In this document: positions 11,393 through 25,700 of the stretch, piece after piece | Layout of the letters: every line of letters begins with the position of its first letter | How positions within the stretch are numbered: the first letter of the stretch is position 1 | NCBI GenBank assembly: GCA_002778195.1 | Contig: PCDI01000001.1 | Span: 806,001-870,000, forward strand | DNA: 64,000 nt | Reading direction: 5' to 3' | DNA from: Raffaelea ambrosiae | Lineage: Eukaryota; Ascomycota; Sordariomycetes; Ophiostomatales; Ophiostomataceae | Position numbers and translations under genes: made by a program | Notes under the pieces: generated by a model | What the model was told of the DNA's origin: nothing | The model's database searches: none | What the model saw: the letters and a program-made list of their open reading frames with translations, nothing else

Positions 11393-14024
11393 CTAACCAC
11401 GAATAGCAGGCGCTGCGTGCGCATCAGCGCCGACGAAAGGGAAACGCTCTTTCATGTGCTGAAACGCAAAGTCCGCAGGCGGTGTCGGTGTTGCTGCGAA
11501 TGGTGGAAACGCACCGACCATTGATGCCGGGGAAGCGGGCGATGCAGAGCGGCTGCTGCTTGTCGTCGAATTCGTCGCTGAAGGAGCAGTAGCAGCAATC
11601 ATCGTGACTGCTTCCATGCTCCGAGGCCGTTGGTCCCTCTCATTCTTAGCAGACATCGTAGGGACCGCCGAGTGCCCAAAGTTATTGTGGTATCCTGCCG
11701 TCATGCTATGGCGGACAGCTGTGGGTGGATGCGGGTAATACCCGCCCATCTGAAGGGGGCTGCCCTCCGAGCTGGAGGATGTCGGACTGCCGGTCTGACT
11801 TTGTGTTACCAGTTCGCCGTTCGCGCCATCGATCTGCCCAATGTGCATGGCGGTGTCCCTCGGTTGGCTGGATTGGTTGGGGACATACTAAGGACAAAGG
11901 AAAAGCGACACGTTAGTTCATGTTTTTCGGATTGGATGCGACGGGAGGCTGAGGATGGTGGTCGAATGACCCGGGAGAGGTACGTACAAAGCAGTATTTG
12001 CTGACGATTTCGTCATACGACTTGGACGCGATGCCACCCGGGCCATATAGAGCGCCAGACCCTGCCAGGATTGCACGGGAGTCGCGGTCCAGGGCGGCGA
12101 CGGGTAGCGATATTGTGTTGGGCTTCTGCTGGGACGTGTTGACGGCGAGCGGCGGCTTGCCAGTGCTGGCAGCCGAAGAGGACGACGTGTTGGCAGCGGA
12201 GTTTGTGGCCGCCTTGGTGGAAGGGGGCGGGCTGACAATGCCGGCGCGCTTGTTGGGCTTCATGTACAAGGCATCCTTGCCATTGGCGAGCGAGTCCTTG
12301 GCCGCCAGCATAGCGGCACTGAGGGAAGCGCCAAAGTCGTAGCGGTTAGCAAAGGCTTGGCCGCTAGGCGTCGGCAGGCGGTTGGACAGGTTGTCGCTCG
12401 GGATGCTAGACGTCGACTGCGACGACTTGAGACGGGGTGCCGGCTCGCCGAGGTAGTCTTGCAGCGACTGGTCGAACATGAGGTTGCTGCCATTGCCAAA
12501 CTCGTCCAGCGTGGCCGGCATAGACACCGGGCGTTGGGCGGAAGACTGGTTCATCCGTCGGTTGCTGCGAGGCAGGCTGTGGCCATCTCGCATGCCAGCC
12601 TTGCCGTTGATGGGCAGCATCTTCTTCTTGAAGTCGACCTGGAAGTTGCTGCCGCCGTTGCTGTCCCAAAACTCCTTGCCGTCAACATTGTACCGAATGC
12701 AAAAATAGAGCGTTTTGTTCTCCAAGTTGGCGGTGTCGGACAGCTTGATGGCAAAGTTGAAGCGGTCGTGGCCCTCGGGGGTCACGCGAGGAAGAATCTC
12801 CGCAGAGTACTCGGCGGCTACTTCGGACGTCGTCTTCCAGTAGTCCATGGTAAAGCGGCACACCACCCACTTGGAAAAGGCCAAGTTCTGAACGGCCACA
12901 GAACCCAGAAGAGACTTCTGGTCGGGAGAGAGCCAAACGCGCTCCAACCGGACTGGGAGAGCCTTGCGAGCAGGCGAGTCGATAGGGAACTTGGTGAGAG
13001 TGAGCTCCCATTCAAACGGTGGAGTACGCCGCACAGGTTTCGCGCTGGCACTGTCACCGCCAAAGGGGTATTCAGTCTCGCTGTCGTAGGTCTCGACGGG
13101 CGAAGAGCCAGCGCTGACAGCTAGCGGACGGTCGACCTGCAAGAAATGGCGCACATGCTCGAGGTGGGAGTCAAAGTGCACAGCCTTGGAGAAGGTCGGC
13201 GTGCCGGGCATGCTGGAAGGACGGCGCCGCGAGCCGAGGCGGAGAGCTGGGCGAACCAGCTCGCCCGACTTCTTGCGGACCATCTGTGGCTTGAAGTTGG
13301 GGTCGATGTCTTCCTCGTCCGACCCCGTCAAAGAACTGCTGCATGGCGACGCAGACACGTTCGGCTCGGTCGCAGAGCGGAAGTGAGAGACGCGGCGACC
13401 GTTGCTGTGTGTGCTGGTGCTGCGGGCGATCAGAGCACTTCTCCGCGAGAGCTGATCTAGCGAGCTGGTGCTAAAGCTGTGGTGGATCAGGTCGGCCGCG
13501 GGCAGTGGTCGCACCATGGGCACGCCAGTGTCGGAGGTCTCGCTCGGCGACGTTTCTCGGCGACGGGGCAGCTGGCTGATAGCTTCGTGCAGCTGTTTGA
13601 GCTCGTCCGGGTCCTCAATTTGCCGTCCACGCTTCTCCGGAGCAGGCTCGTCATCGTCACTGCCGTTTGCGGGCGACTCGGGAGGCGAGATAACCGCGCC
13701 ATTGGGTATCCGTCGGCCGCCCGTCACAGGTGGCGGCGACTGCCGGAGGCTGCTGTTCTCATCGTGGATGTGGTTGACGGCCACCATGCCGACCAGGTTC
13801 TCAGAGGTTGCTGGCGGCGTGGGCTGGAAAGCCGGATCAGAGGCGACAGCCGACGGAGTCCGCCGGTGTCTGGTTAAATACGAAGAGGAGCGAGGAAGCG
13901 TGGCATGGGTGCTGGTCGAAGTGGTGGACTTGACGGAATACAGAGAGGACCGGCGGCTGAGTTCAGGAGGGGACGAGGCAACGGACGAGGAAGGAGAGCG
14001 GTGGAGAGGAGGAGTATAAGGCAT
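11393..14024 (-). CDS. CBM21 protein, likely PP1 glycogen-targeting subunit
   Basis: Exons are 11988-14024 and 11393-11887, with a 100-bp phase-0 intron (GTACGT...TTAG); the product is 843 aa. I chose the start MPYTPPLHRSPSS because fungal relatives begin this way. An in-frame ATG at 14123 would add 33 residues. The N-terminal third is Ser/Pro-rich and disordered. KAVHF at residues 280-284 fits the RVxF-type docking motif for protein phosphatase 1, just before the CBM21 domain (about 335-470, including RLERVWLSPDQ, YWKTTSEVAAEY, FAIKL and GKEFWDSNGGSNFQVDF). The C-terminal half is low-complexity, with a conserved-looking SYDEIVSKYCF segment spanning the splice junction. Known relatives (yeast Gac1/Pig1, animal PPP1R3) bring PP1 to glycogen and activate glycogen synthase, so it probably acts in the cytosol on glycogen particles. 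Confidence 0.85.
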
Positions 14025-15330
14025 CCCCGCCAGCTGGGCTTGCCCAAGCTGTTGTTGGTGCGTGTTCTGGGGTGTTGGGGAAGAAGAGTCGGTATATAAG
14101 GAATACTGCGTAGAGGGCCACACAAAGGGCGGCTTCGAGGAGGAGAGTTAGGAGGTCGGATAGGATGGTGGTGATATCAAGACCATAAGGATCGTGGCCA
14201 CTCTCTAAGATTGGCGAGACTGGAGGAAGCAGCGTTGTTAGCAAAAGGTGAGTACGGCAGACATGACCGGCGAGGCTGGAAGGAGAGATGGAGGACGAAA
14301 GCATAGGTGTGGGAAACTGGCAGGCGGGTGCGGATGCTGGTCTCTTATATAAAAGAATTGTGGCGAGTGCTTGGGTTGTTGCTTCTTCTTGGTGTAATGC
14401 AATTTTTTGGCGTTGTTCACGAGGAAGGTCCAGGTTGGGGGGCTGTTGGAAAAGAGGCTCGCTCATACACCGAGATGTGTGAATTGGTTTGCTGCTTGTA
14501 CTTACTATGACCGGAAAGGCGAGGGCGAGCTGCAACGAAGAACGTTCAGGCAATATTCCAGCAGCTGAACCAATAACTCTATGCAGGCTCACAACAAGCA
14601 CACGAGGCAGATCAAGAGACGATATGCGCGACAGACGAGGCGAGTTGAGGCAAATCCCAGTGCAATTGTCTGTGACAAGACCGGGTATTTGTCGCCAGCG
14701 ACAGGAAGGAGGTCGAGGGAAGGTGTGAGAGGAAAAAGTAAGAATACAACGGCGAAGAGGAATTGAGGGAAAAGAAGACGATATTGCGAAGGGGAAAAAA
14801 AAGAAGCTCTGTCGACCCGGGCGGTTGGAGGGACAAGTCGACAATGTTGTGTCTGGAGATATACGGCGTACGATATATCTCTCTCTTGCTGCTTATCTTT
14901 GTCTCCCGAAAACGAAGAGAAAAATGACGAGGTATCAAAAGAAACAGAACAAACAGACGATGCAAAGAAAAACAACCTGATGCCCTGTTTTGTTTGGCCG
15001 GTCCGGTTCGTCAACCGCAAGATAAAAGGGACCTTGAGGGACTTGACGATTCATTCAACAACAAAAACTTGCTGTGAAGAGGGAGAGATAAAGAAGGGGA
15101 GGGAAGGAGAGGAGGACGACGGTGAGGTGTGGGCTCGAGGGGGGGGAGTGAAGGTTTATGTCGAGCAAACGAAGTGGGCAGTGGGCTTTTTGCTCTTCGG
15201 AGGCGACGGCGTGGCAGAGGTGGTGGTGGTGGTGTCGAACATGGGTGGTGTGGGCAGTGGGTGGTGGTGGGTGGGAGGCGTGGATTTAGCGCGACCGGGA
15301 ATGGTTCGTTAGCGCAGCTTGGGCTTTTTT
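14025..15330 (-). promoter_or_regulatory. Long leader/promoter of the CBM21 gene
   Basis: Read on the minus strand, this 1.3 kb is rich in C and T and contains several short frames. One extends from 14844 to 13963 out of frame with the CBM21 coding sequence and overlaps its start. A long 5' leader, possibly with upstream reading frames or a leader intron, is the simplest reading. No transcript boundary can be placed from sequence alone. Confidence 0.35.
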
Positions 15331-18300
15331 TGTCGCTATTTTTTTGTCTTCTTGTCGCTCAAATTTTTTTTTTTGATCTGCCTTTAGCAGCGACCGTTCC
15401 AGTGTACGCCGATAGCGCTGACAAGGGGGGGTGTACCTTGTAAGTTCTGTTGAATTTCTCGAACCCCTCCGTTTTCATCTCCGTTTTGCAATGTGACGGA
15501 CTTGCATGTTCGCCTGCATTCTTCCTGCTGTGAGACACAGCCGCGTGCAGCCCCAGACGGCAACTTCGACTGGCATGAGCAGTGACGACCCCGGAGACCG
15601 GTCTTTGACGCCCTCGCCCAGATTAATAAAAACGAGAATCGCCCTTGTCTCGGCTGGGTGCGTTTGTGCATTGGCATGGTGGCTAACTCCTGAGAGACTC
15701 CGGCACTTTGTGCCTGCATCAGGTCCACACGGGGTACCCTGGCTCGCCCATAAACCGTCATTGCCGCCATCGTATGAGGCGAGCCCATCGGTGACCACAT
15801 TGTCCATGACATCTACGGCCACGATGCAGACGTTTCCTGTCCCATTGCACGATGGGTGGACAACTGGGAAGGGGCGGCCGGTGGACGGACTTTACTGGGC
15901 TCCGCCAAAACGGAAAGCCAATAAAGCGACCCCCGGTCCCTGAACACACCATGCCCGCCCGGAAGGTGGAAGCCACGGCAAGGTAGCGCGAGGGAGACGC
16001 TGTTGGGTCTACCATATCTTACTAACGCATCGCACTACCAGGGTTCCAGCAAGTGTATTAGCGCTCTCCCGTCGCCAGAGCTGGATAAAACTTTAAGTGG
16101 TGGTTAACTAGAGGGTGGCTGGAGTGGTCTTCGCCATGGAGAGTGCTTCAGGTCTTGAGTGGTCCCGTCTAGAGGCGGTCTAGCGCCAGGAAATCGCCTT
16201 CCTCGTAAGATTCTGCGAGTGTTTAATAGCAGAGGACCCCAGCTCCTTCCTTCTGTGTCGATGGTGTCTGCGCTTGGCGGTGGGTTGGCTGTGTCTGGGT
16301 TGCGCATTCCTCTCCAGATTCCGTCCCTTGGAAGACAATAGGCCACCGTAGAACGTGGAAGCGCGGAAGGAGCAATGGGGGCGAGAGAAAAAAGCGCCCT
16401 GCTCCTAGATGCATGTGCCTACTCGCACGTTCTACTCGTAGAAAGGATGCTGGACTTATTGTCTGGCGCTGCCATCTCTATCTGCTACCACTTCTTCAAA
16501 TGGATGCGTACGGGAAGAACGACCAAACAATAAAAAGAGGGCGCTTGTTCGTGGCGCATGGCTTTGCATGCTACAGATTACGCGCCGACAATTCGGCACG
16601 TGCAGGGTGGCGGTTGAACTTGAAGCTGCAGATGCGGAAATGAAGTGGGCACTTCAGGTTTCTTTATTTTTTTTTTCAAACTGGCTGGCGGTGCAGGCTG
16701 TGAGGTCGAGGAAGAAAGAAGGAAAGAACGTTGGTCGGCGAAATGTTCGTTGGTTTGTGCGCCACCAATATGCAGGCAGAAGGCTGGCACACACCAGAAA
16801 AGGACACCCAAAGGCAGGACAGGCCAAACAACAGGCAGACAACCGCATGCCTTTTGCGAATCATCTCGATGGGTCTTGAACCCCAGATTGCGAACGGCCA
16901 ATCGCAGAATTTGGCGAGTTTGCCAAAGTCCGCCGTAGCAAGAAGGCGAAAATCACCCCCGTCGCGCCTTCCCGTCCTGCACAAAGACATAGGTCAATAA
17001 GAAGCACCGAAAGAGCCCGAAAGAGGGTCTGAATGAAACGGTGCGCTCGGGAAGAAAGGGAGCATTCCCAAGAACGACCGCAGATCTGATATGCCCCGTC
17101 AGGCCAGCCCGGTCTATTTTTCGTTGTTTCTCGCGACGAAACGCGTCCCAGATGTGGTCGATGTGGCCAATGTGTCAAAGGAGAGGCGGTCGGCATTATG
17201 GGTGTCTGTGTCTTTTTTTTGGCCTCCTTCCCCAATCTCACGTATTATTTACCGTAGTATGCATGAGCAACCAAAGACCAAGCAAGGCCAAGCAAAAGCC
17301 AATGGATGGCATTGGACGACACTGAACCGCAACAAACCGCAAGCAGTGAACACAGTATGTGTGTCAGGCAACAGATCGAAACATCGGGGAGTCGGCCTAC
17401 CACCAAATGGCACAGAATGGCACAGAGTAGTAAGAAGGCTTAGCAGAGAAAACGGCCGGGCAGTGCCCGTGTTTCTGTGGTTGCTGTGGTATCTGCGATT
17501 CTGTTGGTCCAATTCCTCAACACTTCATTGATACATAGTACAAAGAGTCGCGCATTGCTGCACGTAAGTGTTACCTGTCGCTCGCTTGTCCGACTGGAGG
17601 AAATGCAGGTTTCCCCCCTCCCCACAACATAAAACGGAGCAATAGCATGATTGCAGATGATTGCAGGAGGGGTGCAGGGAGCGCAGCTGGTTCTTGTGCG
17701 GTTCCTTTGGGGATCCTTTTGGTGGCCCTTGTGTGTCTGGCAGGGGTGGTACGTGCTGGTACGTGCTGGGTTGCTCTGCGTACTGCGTGCTGTGTCCTGC
17801 ACACACGGCGTATTCAGTGGCATGCCACAGGCGGGGAAAACAAAGCAATATCCCTGGCTTCAACTAGTCTGATGTTATTTTTTTTTTGTTCTGTGGTCTG
17901 TGGCCACTGACTGCAACCCCACAGCCCAGGACTGAAAAGTACGCACACAGAAAACGTTGGAGACCGCGAGTCGGCCAAGATACAAGTTACATACAGCAGG
18001 TATGCAATACCCTGTTGGGCCACCGTTTTCGCAGACCGCAAAAGATAAGACCGCCCAACCTTGTCGGCCTCTGATACGACCCATAAAATTTTTCACCCAG
18101 GCAAAACCAGGCGCCCAACCAGATGGAGTGAACAGACTGCTCGGGGTTGACCGATGGGGCCTTTTTTTCCTCGTCGCTGTTTCCCCCTCCCAAGCACCAA
18201 CACTCGCAGAAATTATGCATCTGGCTAGCACAGAAGCAGGGTGGAAAAGTTTTTTTACTGAAGATCAGATGCGTACATCTTGGAACGACGCATATCAAAG

Positions 18301-21300
18301 TCGCCACAATGCGTCCCCGGCATATGAATCAACGGCTAATTCGCGTGCGTTAATGCTGCGAAGGAAAAAAAGTACGGCTGTATCGTTGCATCCAATTTTG
18401 ATGAAGGGTGAGAAGGCTGCCATGAAGAAAAGCGCTGGGGAAACACCCCAACACAAGGAAAATGGTCGCCTGCCCAGCGTGGATTACGTACTTTGATCAG
18501 CGCATACTATGTAGTTATAGTAACACCACGGCAACCCTGATGGCGACATGCCACAGAGCTGTTTCTCGGATTTGGACAGCCCACCATCGAAGACAGACAG
18601 GACCGAAACAGCCTGACGCAAACCGACAGAAAGGCGAAAAGGTGAAAAATGACAGATCCAACTATCCCGTATTGGCGTCCGTCGTCCGTATGCAGTTGTC
18701 GAGACTTTTGACTACAACATTTCCCGATCCTTTTTTATTTGTATGTCAACGGTGACAACGTTCGTTTGAAAACGGATCCTCCGTTGAGTCCGAGTAGTGG
18801 GTCGTCTTTTTTTTTGCATTTTTTGGCCCCTCTCCTTGTTTCTTTCCTTTCTGAGCCTGGCTTCTTTTTTTCTCGAGGCACGATATCGATAGACGAGCCA
18901 AGCCTCCGTAGACAGGCACCATTTGCACCATTTTTCGGCGGGACGTCTCAGCCGCGCATAATGCAAGGGCCCCCCCTAACCTCGAAACTGGTAAACGATT
19001 TGGTAAAAGAAAAGACAGTCGAGAAAAAAAGGCCTTTCTCGCCCCCTTTTGCAATATGGTAAAACTACGTACTTTGTAAACGAAGGCGAGCTGTGCCTTT
19101 CGTATATCGGTCGGAAGCCCCAAACAGATGCCCACCGGAGCACAGGCGACGCTCCCCGCGAGCCCCATCAGATCTCACATTTTAGTGCTCAAAAGATGCG
19201 CCAGATGCAAGGTCTGTTTCAACGCACACATAGAGGCAAAAAAACAGACCCAGAGCCCCATTTGTACCAAAGGCAGGGAAATCATTCGTGGTCGCAAACA
19301 CGGCACATCCGTTATTCCTTGGTCGGGAATTTCTCGCACATGGAGAGAATAAGTATTCTTCTTTTCTTTTGTTTTCAGAACACTTGGCAGGAGGATGGGG
19401 AGCTGAAGAAAAAGCAACACTCTTGCGATATTCCATGAATAACATGCCTCGGTCTTGCTGGCCTTGCGAATAGAGCCCCCTAGAACAATCGGCGCCTGTC
19501 CCATGCCTTCTGTAAAGGCTAGCGTGGGGTGATGGGCTACGCTGATAGGACGAAGAAGGCCACTACAGAAACGGTTCGAGGAATGGTGAGAGGATCCAGA
19601 CCATAGCGCTATGTCAATTCCGTCTTCCGGGTTCTTCTGTTCTTTGTCATCCATCACCCCACGCACTCGGCGCCAAGGCGTGCCGTGCGATCCAGAAAGC
19701 CAACGCCAAGTTCTCTCCGTTTTCAGACCATGGCTTTTTTGCGTGGGCAGCTCCACGGCCACCAAAAATGAGTGGGGCCACATCCGTTACGTCTTACCAG
19801 TCATCGAGATCGTTCGTCCCCTGTCGTTGCAATTTTTTATGCCTCTGTATTAGTTACATACATAGTAGTATTTTGATATGTGTATGGGCACAAGCAACGA
19901 ATCTCAAAGTATCTCTCCCCGAGGATTATCTGTACCCTTACATCCGTTTCATTGCACCATTTCTCCACGAGCACCGAGACGACAAATCACGACATGGTCT
20001 TGTGAAAGGCTGCCCTGTTCGTCAATACCTCCCCATCCTTTGTTCTCTCTCCCCTTGCTGTCGTCCTGTCGCCAGACGAAACACGACCCCAAAGAAAAAC
20101 AGGACGAAAAAAAGGATGCGAACAACGCCGCTTTCTCCATACCCCTTTTGGCACTGGCCGGGGGGCGAGTGTCGCAGCGATGCAAGACTCCGATTGAACC
20201 ATAGGACAAAAAGCCTGCACGTCTTGCAGCCGTGCTGTCTCGTATAGCACGGCACGGCTAGTCGCTAATACTGGTCCCCTCCACAACACACAAGTCGAAC
20301 CCACAAAGAGAAGAGACTACGAGCCCACCGCCAGGTCTGCTATCAGTGGCAAACGGCAAGAAGCAAGGCTCCAGATGTGTTGCTCTACGGGGCCTTAGCT
20401 GCTTTTAGTCGGCACTGGCTATGCCGTCCTAGCACGTAGTCCCATGTTCAGATCCTTAGGAATAGAGGGGCGGCGACCGAAAGCCTTGCTGGTTCCTTCC
20501 TTCTTTTTCTGCAGTGTATCGTCTTTGTTATTTTTGTCATGTTCTGACAGAACCAAGGAAGCGGCAAAGTGGCACAGGCGGGCAGGGTAAAAAGAAAGCG
20601 AGTTAGGGGTACGAAGGATCTGTAAACCACATCACTTCTTGGAACGTCTTGGAACGCGATTTTACTCTTCGTACTTGAACAAACCTCGTCCTTTCCCTTG
20701 CACAAAGGAAGATAAAATAAAAATGCAGCCCGCCTTTTGACTTTTGTCTGCTCCCCCCCCTTTCTCTGTGCAACGGACGATGGATGCAAAGTACTATGTA
20801 GGGTAGCAGGCAGCCGGACTCCCTACCCTCCCTCCTGCGCCCATGCCCCTCGTCTCACCGTAAGCATTTGCTGTCTATTCGCTGCCATGACACAAGCACA
20901 AGGTGGTTGACGACACACAAAAAGGCGGGGAGGGGATGAATCGCTCAACTGCTGGCTGGATGCACGTCGAAATGAATATGGCGTGTATCATATAGGCAGA
21001 AGGCGGTTGCAATTGGAAACCTACAGGAAAATGTGTTGTTCGAGAAAGCACGAGGTCCTTCAAAGTAGTTCTGGTCCTGATCTTCGAGCCGTTTTGGAGT
21101 GATTTCGTGTCCCATTCTTTCTTTCCTTTTTTTTTTCACGAGGTTACATCTAAGAACTTAATTCAGCGAAGGAAGGAGGCAATTTGCACCTGCATGGCAA
21201 GAATACAAGTATTTTGTGTTCGTACTTGTACGCGTGTAAGCCAAGATAAGATACATGGTGCACCTTGAGAGACGGAGTTTGGGGACAAGGGGGTTGCAGC

Positions 21301-22700
21301 GAGAAAGCGGGAAAACGAGAGAGAAAAACGGACGTGGATTATTGTGGGCACATACGAGAAAAAACGGTACTTGTACATTTGGTATGCGGCTCCTGTGTGC
21401 CTTTCCGTTGCTTTTTGGTGTGCTTGTTCCGTTATCAGCACGACAGGAGCACATGGCCCAAGCGCCCCCTTACTCGCTTCTTTATTGGGTTACGGTCGTT
21501 TTGGCCTGGGTGGAGCTTTTTTTGGCATCATGAACTTTTTTTTTGGCCTGGTTTCCTCTCATATTTTGTATCATTTTTTCGTCCTTGCCCAATGCCGCAA
21601 CTCCCCAAAAATGAGGCCATCTTGCTTCACTTACGATTTTATTGTGGTCCGAGGGGCCCTTCCGTATCCATTCTGTGCCGTCTTCTAGTGAATCTCACTG
21701 CCTACGAGACTCTTCCTGGTAAGGTCGGTGCTCGTACAGAGTGGTTTCCATAGCTGCCGGACCCGACCACATGCCACATGTAGTCATTCTGCTCCGTCCG
21801 ATAGCCTCACGGCGCTCGATCGCATATCGTAATCCGACAGAGAAGTCCGCGCAACGGCCGGCCCTGGCCCTTGTGTCGCATTTGTGTCTTTTCTTTTTCT
21901 TTTTTGACTGACTTCCGCCGAGCCGGGCGAGCCGGGCAGGGTGTGGCCTTTTTTTTAAATAAAAACCAAAAATAAAACTGTCAGACGCATTGATCTTACT
22001 CGGACCAACAACAAGGAAGGAGGAGAAGGAGAGCGAGACTTAGTTCTTTCTGTGTTCCATTTTACTAATGCAATTATCTGCTCGTAAATTCTCGCCCGAT
22101 TGTTGTTTGCGCACCTATTGTCTCGTCGCTTTCTTTCATCCAAGAGCTTCATTTCTTTGACAATTTACAAGCACTATGCATGCGCGAAAAGGCGGCCAGG
22201 GGCCAACGAACGACATCGGAAGGCTTCCGGACCAGCCAGGTGGTGTGTTCATCAATTGGGGAGAACAGACAAGAGTAGAGAATACATACGATACTGATAA
22301 GGGCCTGCCCACCATCCGAAAACCGGCAAGGACGTCGATCATCCCTGACGGTGTATGTATGAGTTGTTTGCAGTGTGGGTGTGCCATCCACCTTCTCTAG
22401 TTACTGGTAGATGTACGAGTACGCGTACTACCGTCAGTTGGATACCATACCAAACTAGCGCTAGCAAGATACACCGCACATGGGAGAGGGAGATACGCCT
22501 TGACGTTTCAGCCTTTCCTGCTCAACTGCGCAGAGGAAAGAGGGTGGGTGGGCGGAGGCCAGTACCAGGCCAGTTGGTCTGTTGGCCAGAGAAAAAAAAA
22601 GCCTCCGCCCATCTCAATGCCAATCAGCTATCGTGAATCGAACAATGGCACCCTCCTTTCTCCCTCTCTTCACATTCAAAGTGTATGACAGCCATCAACC
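15331..22700. other. Gene-poor region, part 1
   Basis: No frame shows the codon bias or family resemblance seen in the real genes of this window. Content is moderately A/T-rich, with repeated poly-T and poly-A tracts (15366-15374, 17877-17887, 21128-21136) and scattered GTACGAGTA-type words. I found no transposase, reverse transcriptase or terminal repeats. Confidence 0.5.
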
Positions 22701-25700
22701 CCGCAAAAATGCCACATCCTTGGGGGTGTGAGACACCCACGAAGGGAGAAGGGGGAGGAGGGGAAGAGGAAGATGGAGGCGGAGAGACAGATCTAACACA
22801 ATCTTGGGCCTTTTTGTCTGTCTGACTCTCTCTGGGTCTCTAGACAGTCAGGCTCTCTCCACGAGGAGTCGAACCCATTGTCTCACGTTTGCTACGTTGG
22901 CCATCACCGCCATCCCTTCATGTCTCGTTACTCTTCTGTTCCCCTTTCACCAACGTGCCGCTTCCGGATGAGGACAGCGAGTGTCTTTGTATTGCAGGAA
23001 AGACAGTACGTATGTTGTTGGCAGCAGACTCAGACTGGCTTCCCCTCTCTGTTTCTCTCTTGCAGAACAATTCTCCTTGTATGCTCTGTCGAAACGCCGC
23101 ACCTTCGTATTCCCTCCCTCTTTGGTCGCTTTCATTTCTTTGTAATGCCATGGTACTTATTCATAGTGAATTAGTTCAGTTACAAAAGAAAATCGCGCTC
23201 ATATCTGACAGCTACTTTTCGCCTTATTTTTTTGTGTGCACGACCATGTCTTTGGTATTAGCTTAGTTGTCCAAACTGGCATCTGCTATGGAAAACGGAG
23301 TCTCGACAGTTATTTCCGTTTTGACGCACATGGTCGAGCACCGTTCGTTTTCGCCTCCACCCAAGGACAACACCGTATTGGACAACCACCAAAAAAAAGG
23401 GAAAAAGGAAAAAAAGAGAAAAAAAGAGCGACAACGCAGAGCGACCATTGGATGCACACGTCGAATAAAAGACGAGCAGCTGGAGTAGGTGCCAAGGAGA
23501 TGCTTTTTTTTTTACGCGCTGCAGCTCTCTTGCAGGTAGTATTGCAGCAAAGACGCACGCATGCGAGTACCACAATACAACAGAGGGGGGGGGGGTGGAG
23601 TGCACCATGTACTATGCAGGATGCAGAATACGCACACGGGCCAACCTCCTCTGGCGAACCTGGTGCTGACATGGATGGTACCTTGTGGAAGGATGGGTGA
23701 ACAAAAAAGCAAACAGCCAGGCAGAACAGGGTTTATCACGATTCTTATTTGATTTGACGCTCACTGTGCCGTGACTCCGCAGCCAAAGCCTGCCACATTT
23801 CTGGATGCACTGCACGTTCCAGGGGAGATTGCCATACTAGCAAGAAAATTCGCAGGGGACATCTTTTACTTTTTTTCTTCTTTTCTTTTTACGTTCCTGT
23901 CCATCGGTTGGCTATTTTTCTACTTGATGGTTTTCAGCCCTTACCAAGAAACACTGGACTGGAAATAACTAAAATGACGCTATTTGATAGCATTTACAAT
24001 CCACAGTATATTTGCGCGTTGCTGTCAGAATGTTAGAAACGGGTAATAGGCAAAAAAGAAGATGAAAAAGATAAGGTTGTGATGTACTATGTATAAAAAT
24101 GGGTGCGTCGGGGGATTGTGACATTGTGGGCTCTCCGTTTTGTAGTGATTCCCCGATAGATAAGCAGACGCGAGAGGGGGGGGGGGAAAGGAAGTAACCA
24201 AGCGTAACCAAAGCACGCAAGCAACCAAAAAATAAATCAAGTTTGCCTGCCGCTTTTTCAGACCACTTTTTTTCCCTCTTGAACTGGTGGATGCCTAGCC
24301 CCTCCATCACGAATTGGCCAATAGCACACCATGCTCCAGCTGGCAGCCTTGTAGTCTGTGGCTGGTGGGCTGTGGCGCCGCAAGGCTGGCAACAGAGTTG
24401 GAGAGAGTGTGTGGCGGAAAAGTGGGCTATGCCATGCACGTTCTCATACAGGAAAAGGGTGGTCCCAGAGCTTTGTTCCGATGTCTCCACTTTTATGCTC
24501 TGTGCCGGTCTTCCAGAGAAGGGGAGCCCACACTTGTCGCTAAAATAAAATCGGCAACAGTGGGGCACGGGGCGACGTTAGCATCATGTACGCAACCCGG
24601 TGGGCTGTGTGGACAGAACAGAACATCGTCGCATTGTTGCGACGTCCAATATATCGTCGTAGTGCATTCACGTTGTTTGCTTCCAAAACATCAGAATGAC
24701 ACTTTGTTTTCCCATGTTCTTCTTCTTATTGAAAATTGATTTCCACTGGTTCAGTGTTAACCGAATGTAGATACTGCGCTCCATTGCAAAAAGTTGCAAT
24801 TGAAACACTAGAGAAATCGATAGAGAAGGTTGCTTGATGTCACTCCGTCAAAGTCGACCGACGTTGCAGGAATGTGCCACCATCAGGAGTCTCTGACGGG
24901 ATTCGAATACCACTTGTCGTCTCACATACACACTCTTTCTTTGACAGCTTCCTTAATATTCTGCCCCGAGGAGGTGTGTCAGCCCAGTTTGCGGGGAAGT
25001 GGCCGTCCAAACGGGCAAGATTAGGCGTCGATCAGAAGAGGGGATGTCCGCCATATGCACCATATGCAGACAATCATATGCAATCAATGCAAAATAACTA
25101 CACAGTCTCAGCATTGGTTTCCCTTTGCGATATTCTCCCTTTTCTCACTTTGCGGCGACGCCAGGCCGGTCGCTGACACCTCGGGTTTCACGACAGCATC
25201 ACAAGCGAGATTGGACAGTTAGGTCATGAGGAGGGAGGGGGGGCAAGACAAATAGAAAACCTCGAATTGGTTGCGAGCAGCTTACACTGTAGTGTTTGTC
25301 TACTCGTACTTTGTCTGCCTGGGTAATTGGCCAGAATCGTGGTGAGAAGACTGCGTGCATGGTCAGGTTACAGTCTCGCTCTCGGTCAAGAGATACCGCA
25401 ACCCACATCTCTCCCTTGCCTGAGTTCCTAGACCGATGAACAAAACATGGGGCCCCAAAGTGCTCTTACCCCATACGGTCCAAGACAACATATTCAGGTC
25501 TCATGATGGTAACGGGCTCTCCCTGCCGTGCTCGTCATCGAAGAGTTGAGTCGTGTTGCGGCACGGGCAGCATGTCGTTTGCCATTTGTGCGAGACAGAC
25601 GTAGGTGACAAAACGAGGAATTCCTGCCGGAACGATGCTGTTTCGCCCTCATCCGTTCTGTCTGTCTTCAGTGTCCGCAACACGCTTGTCGAAAGAGGGA

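Noticed and set aside
16872..16882. Second tRNA B-box-like string on the minus strand
   Set aside because: Only three T-stem pairs form and no complementary acceptor sequence was found upstream.
22865..22875. tRNA B-box match on the minus strand
   Set aside because: The string fits GGTTCGANNCC, but the T stem pairs only partly and no matching acceptor stem, anticodon arm or A box is present at the right distance.
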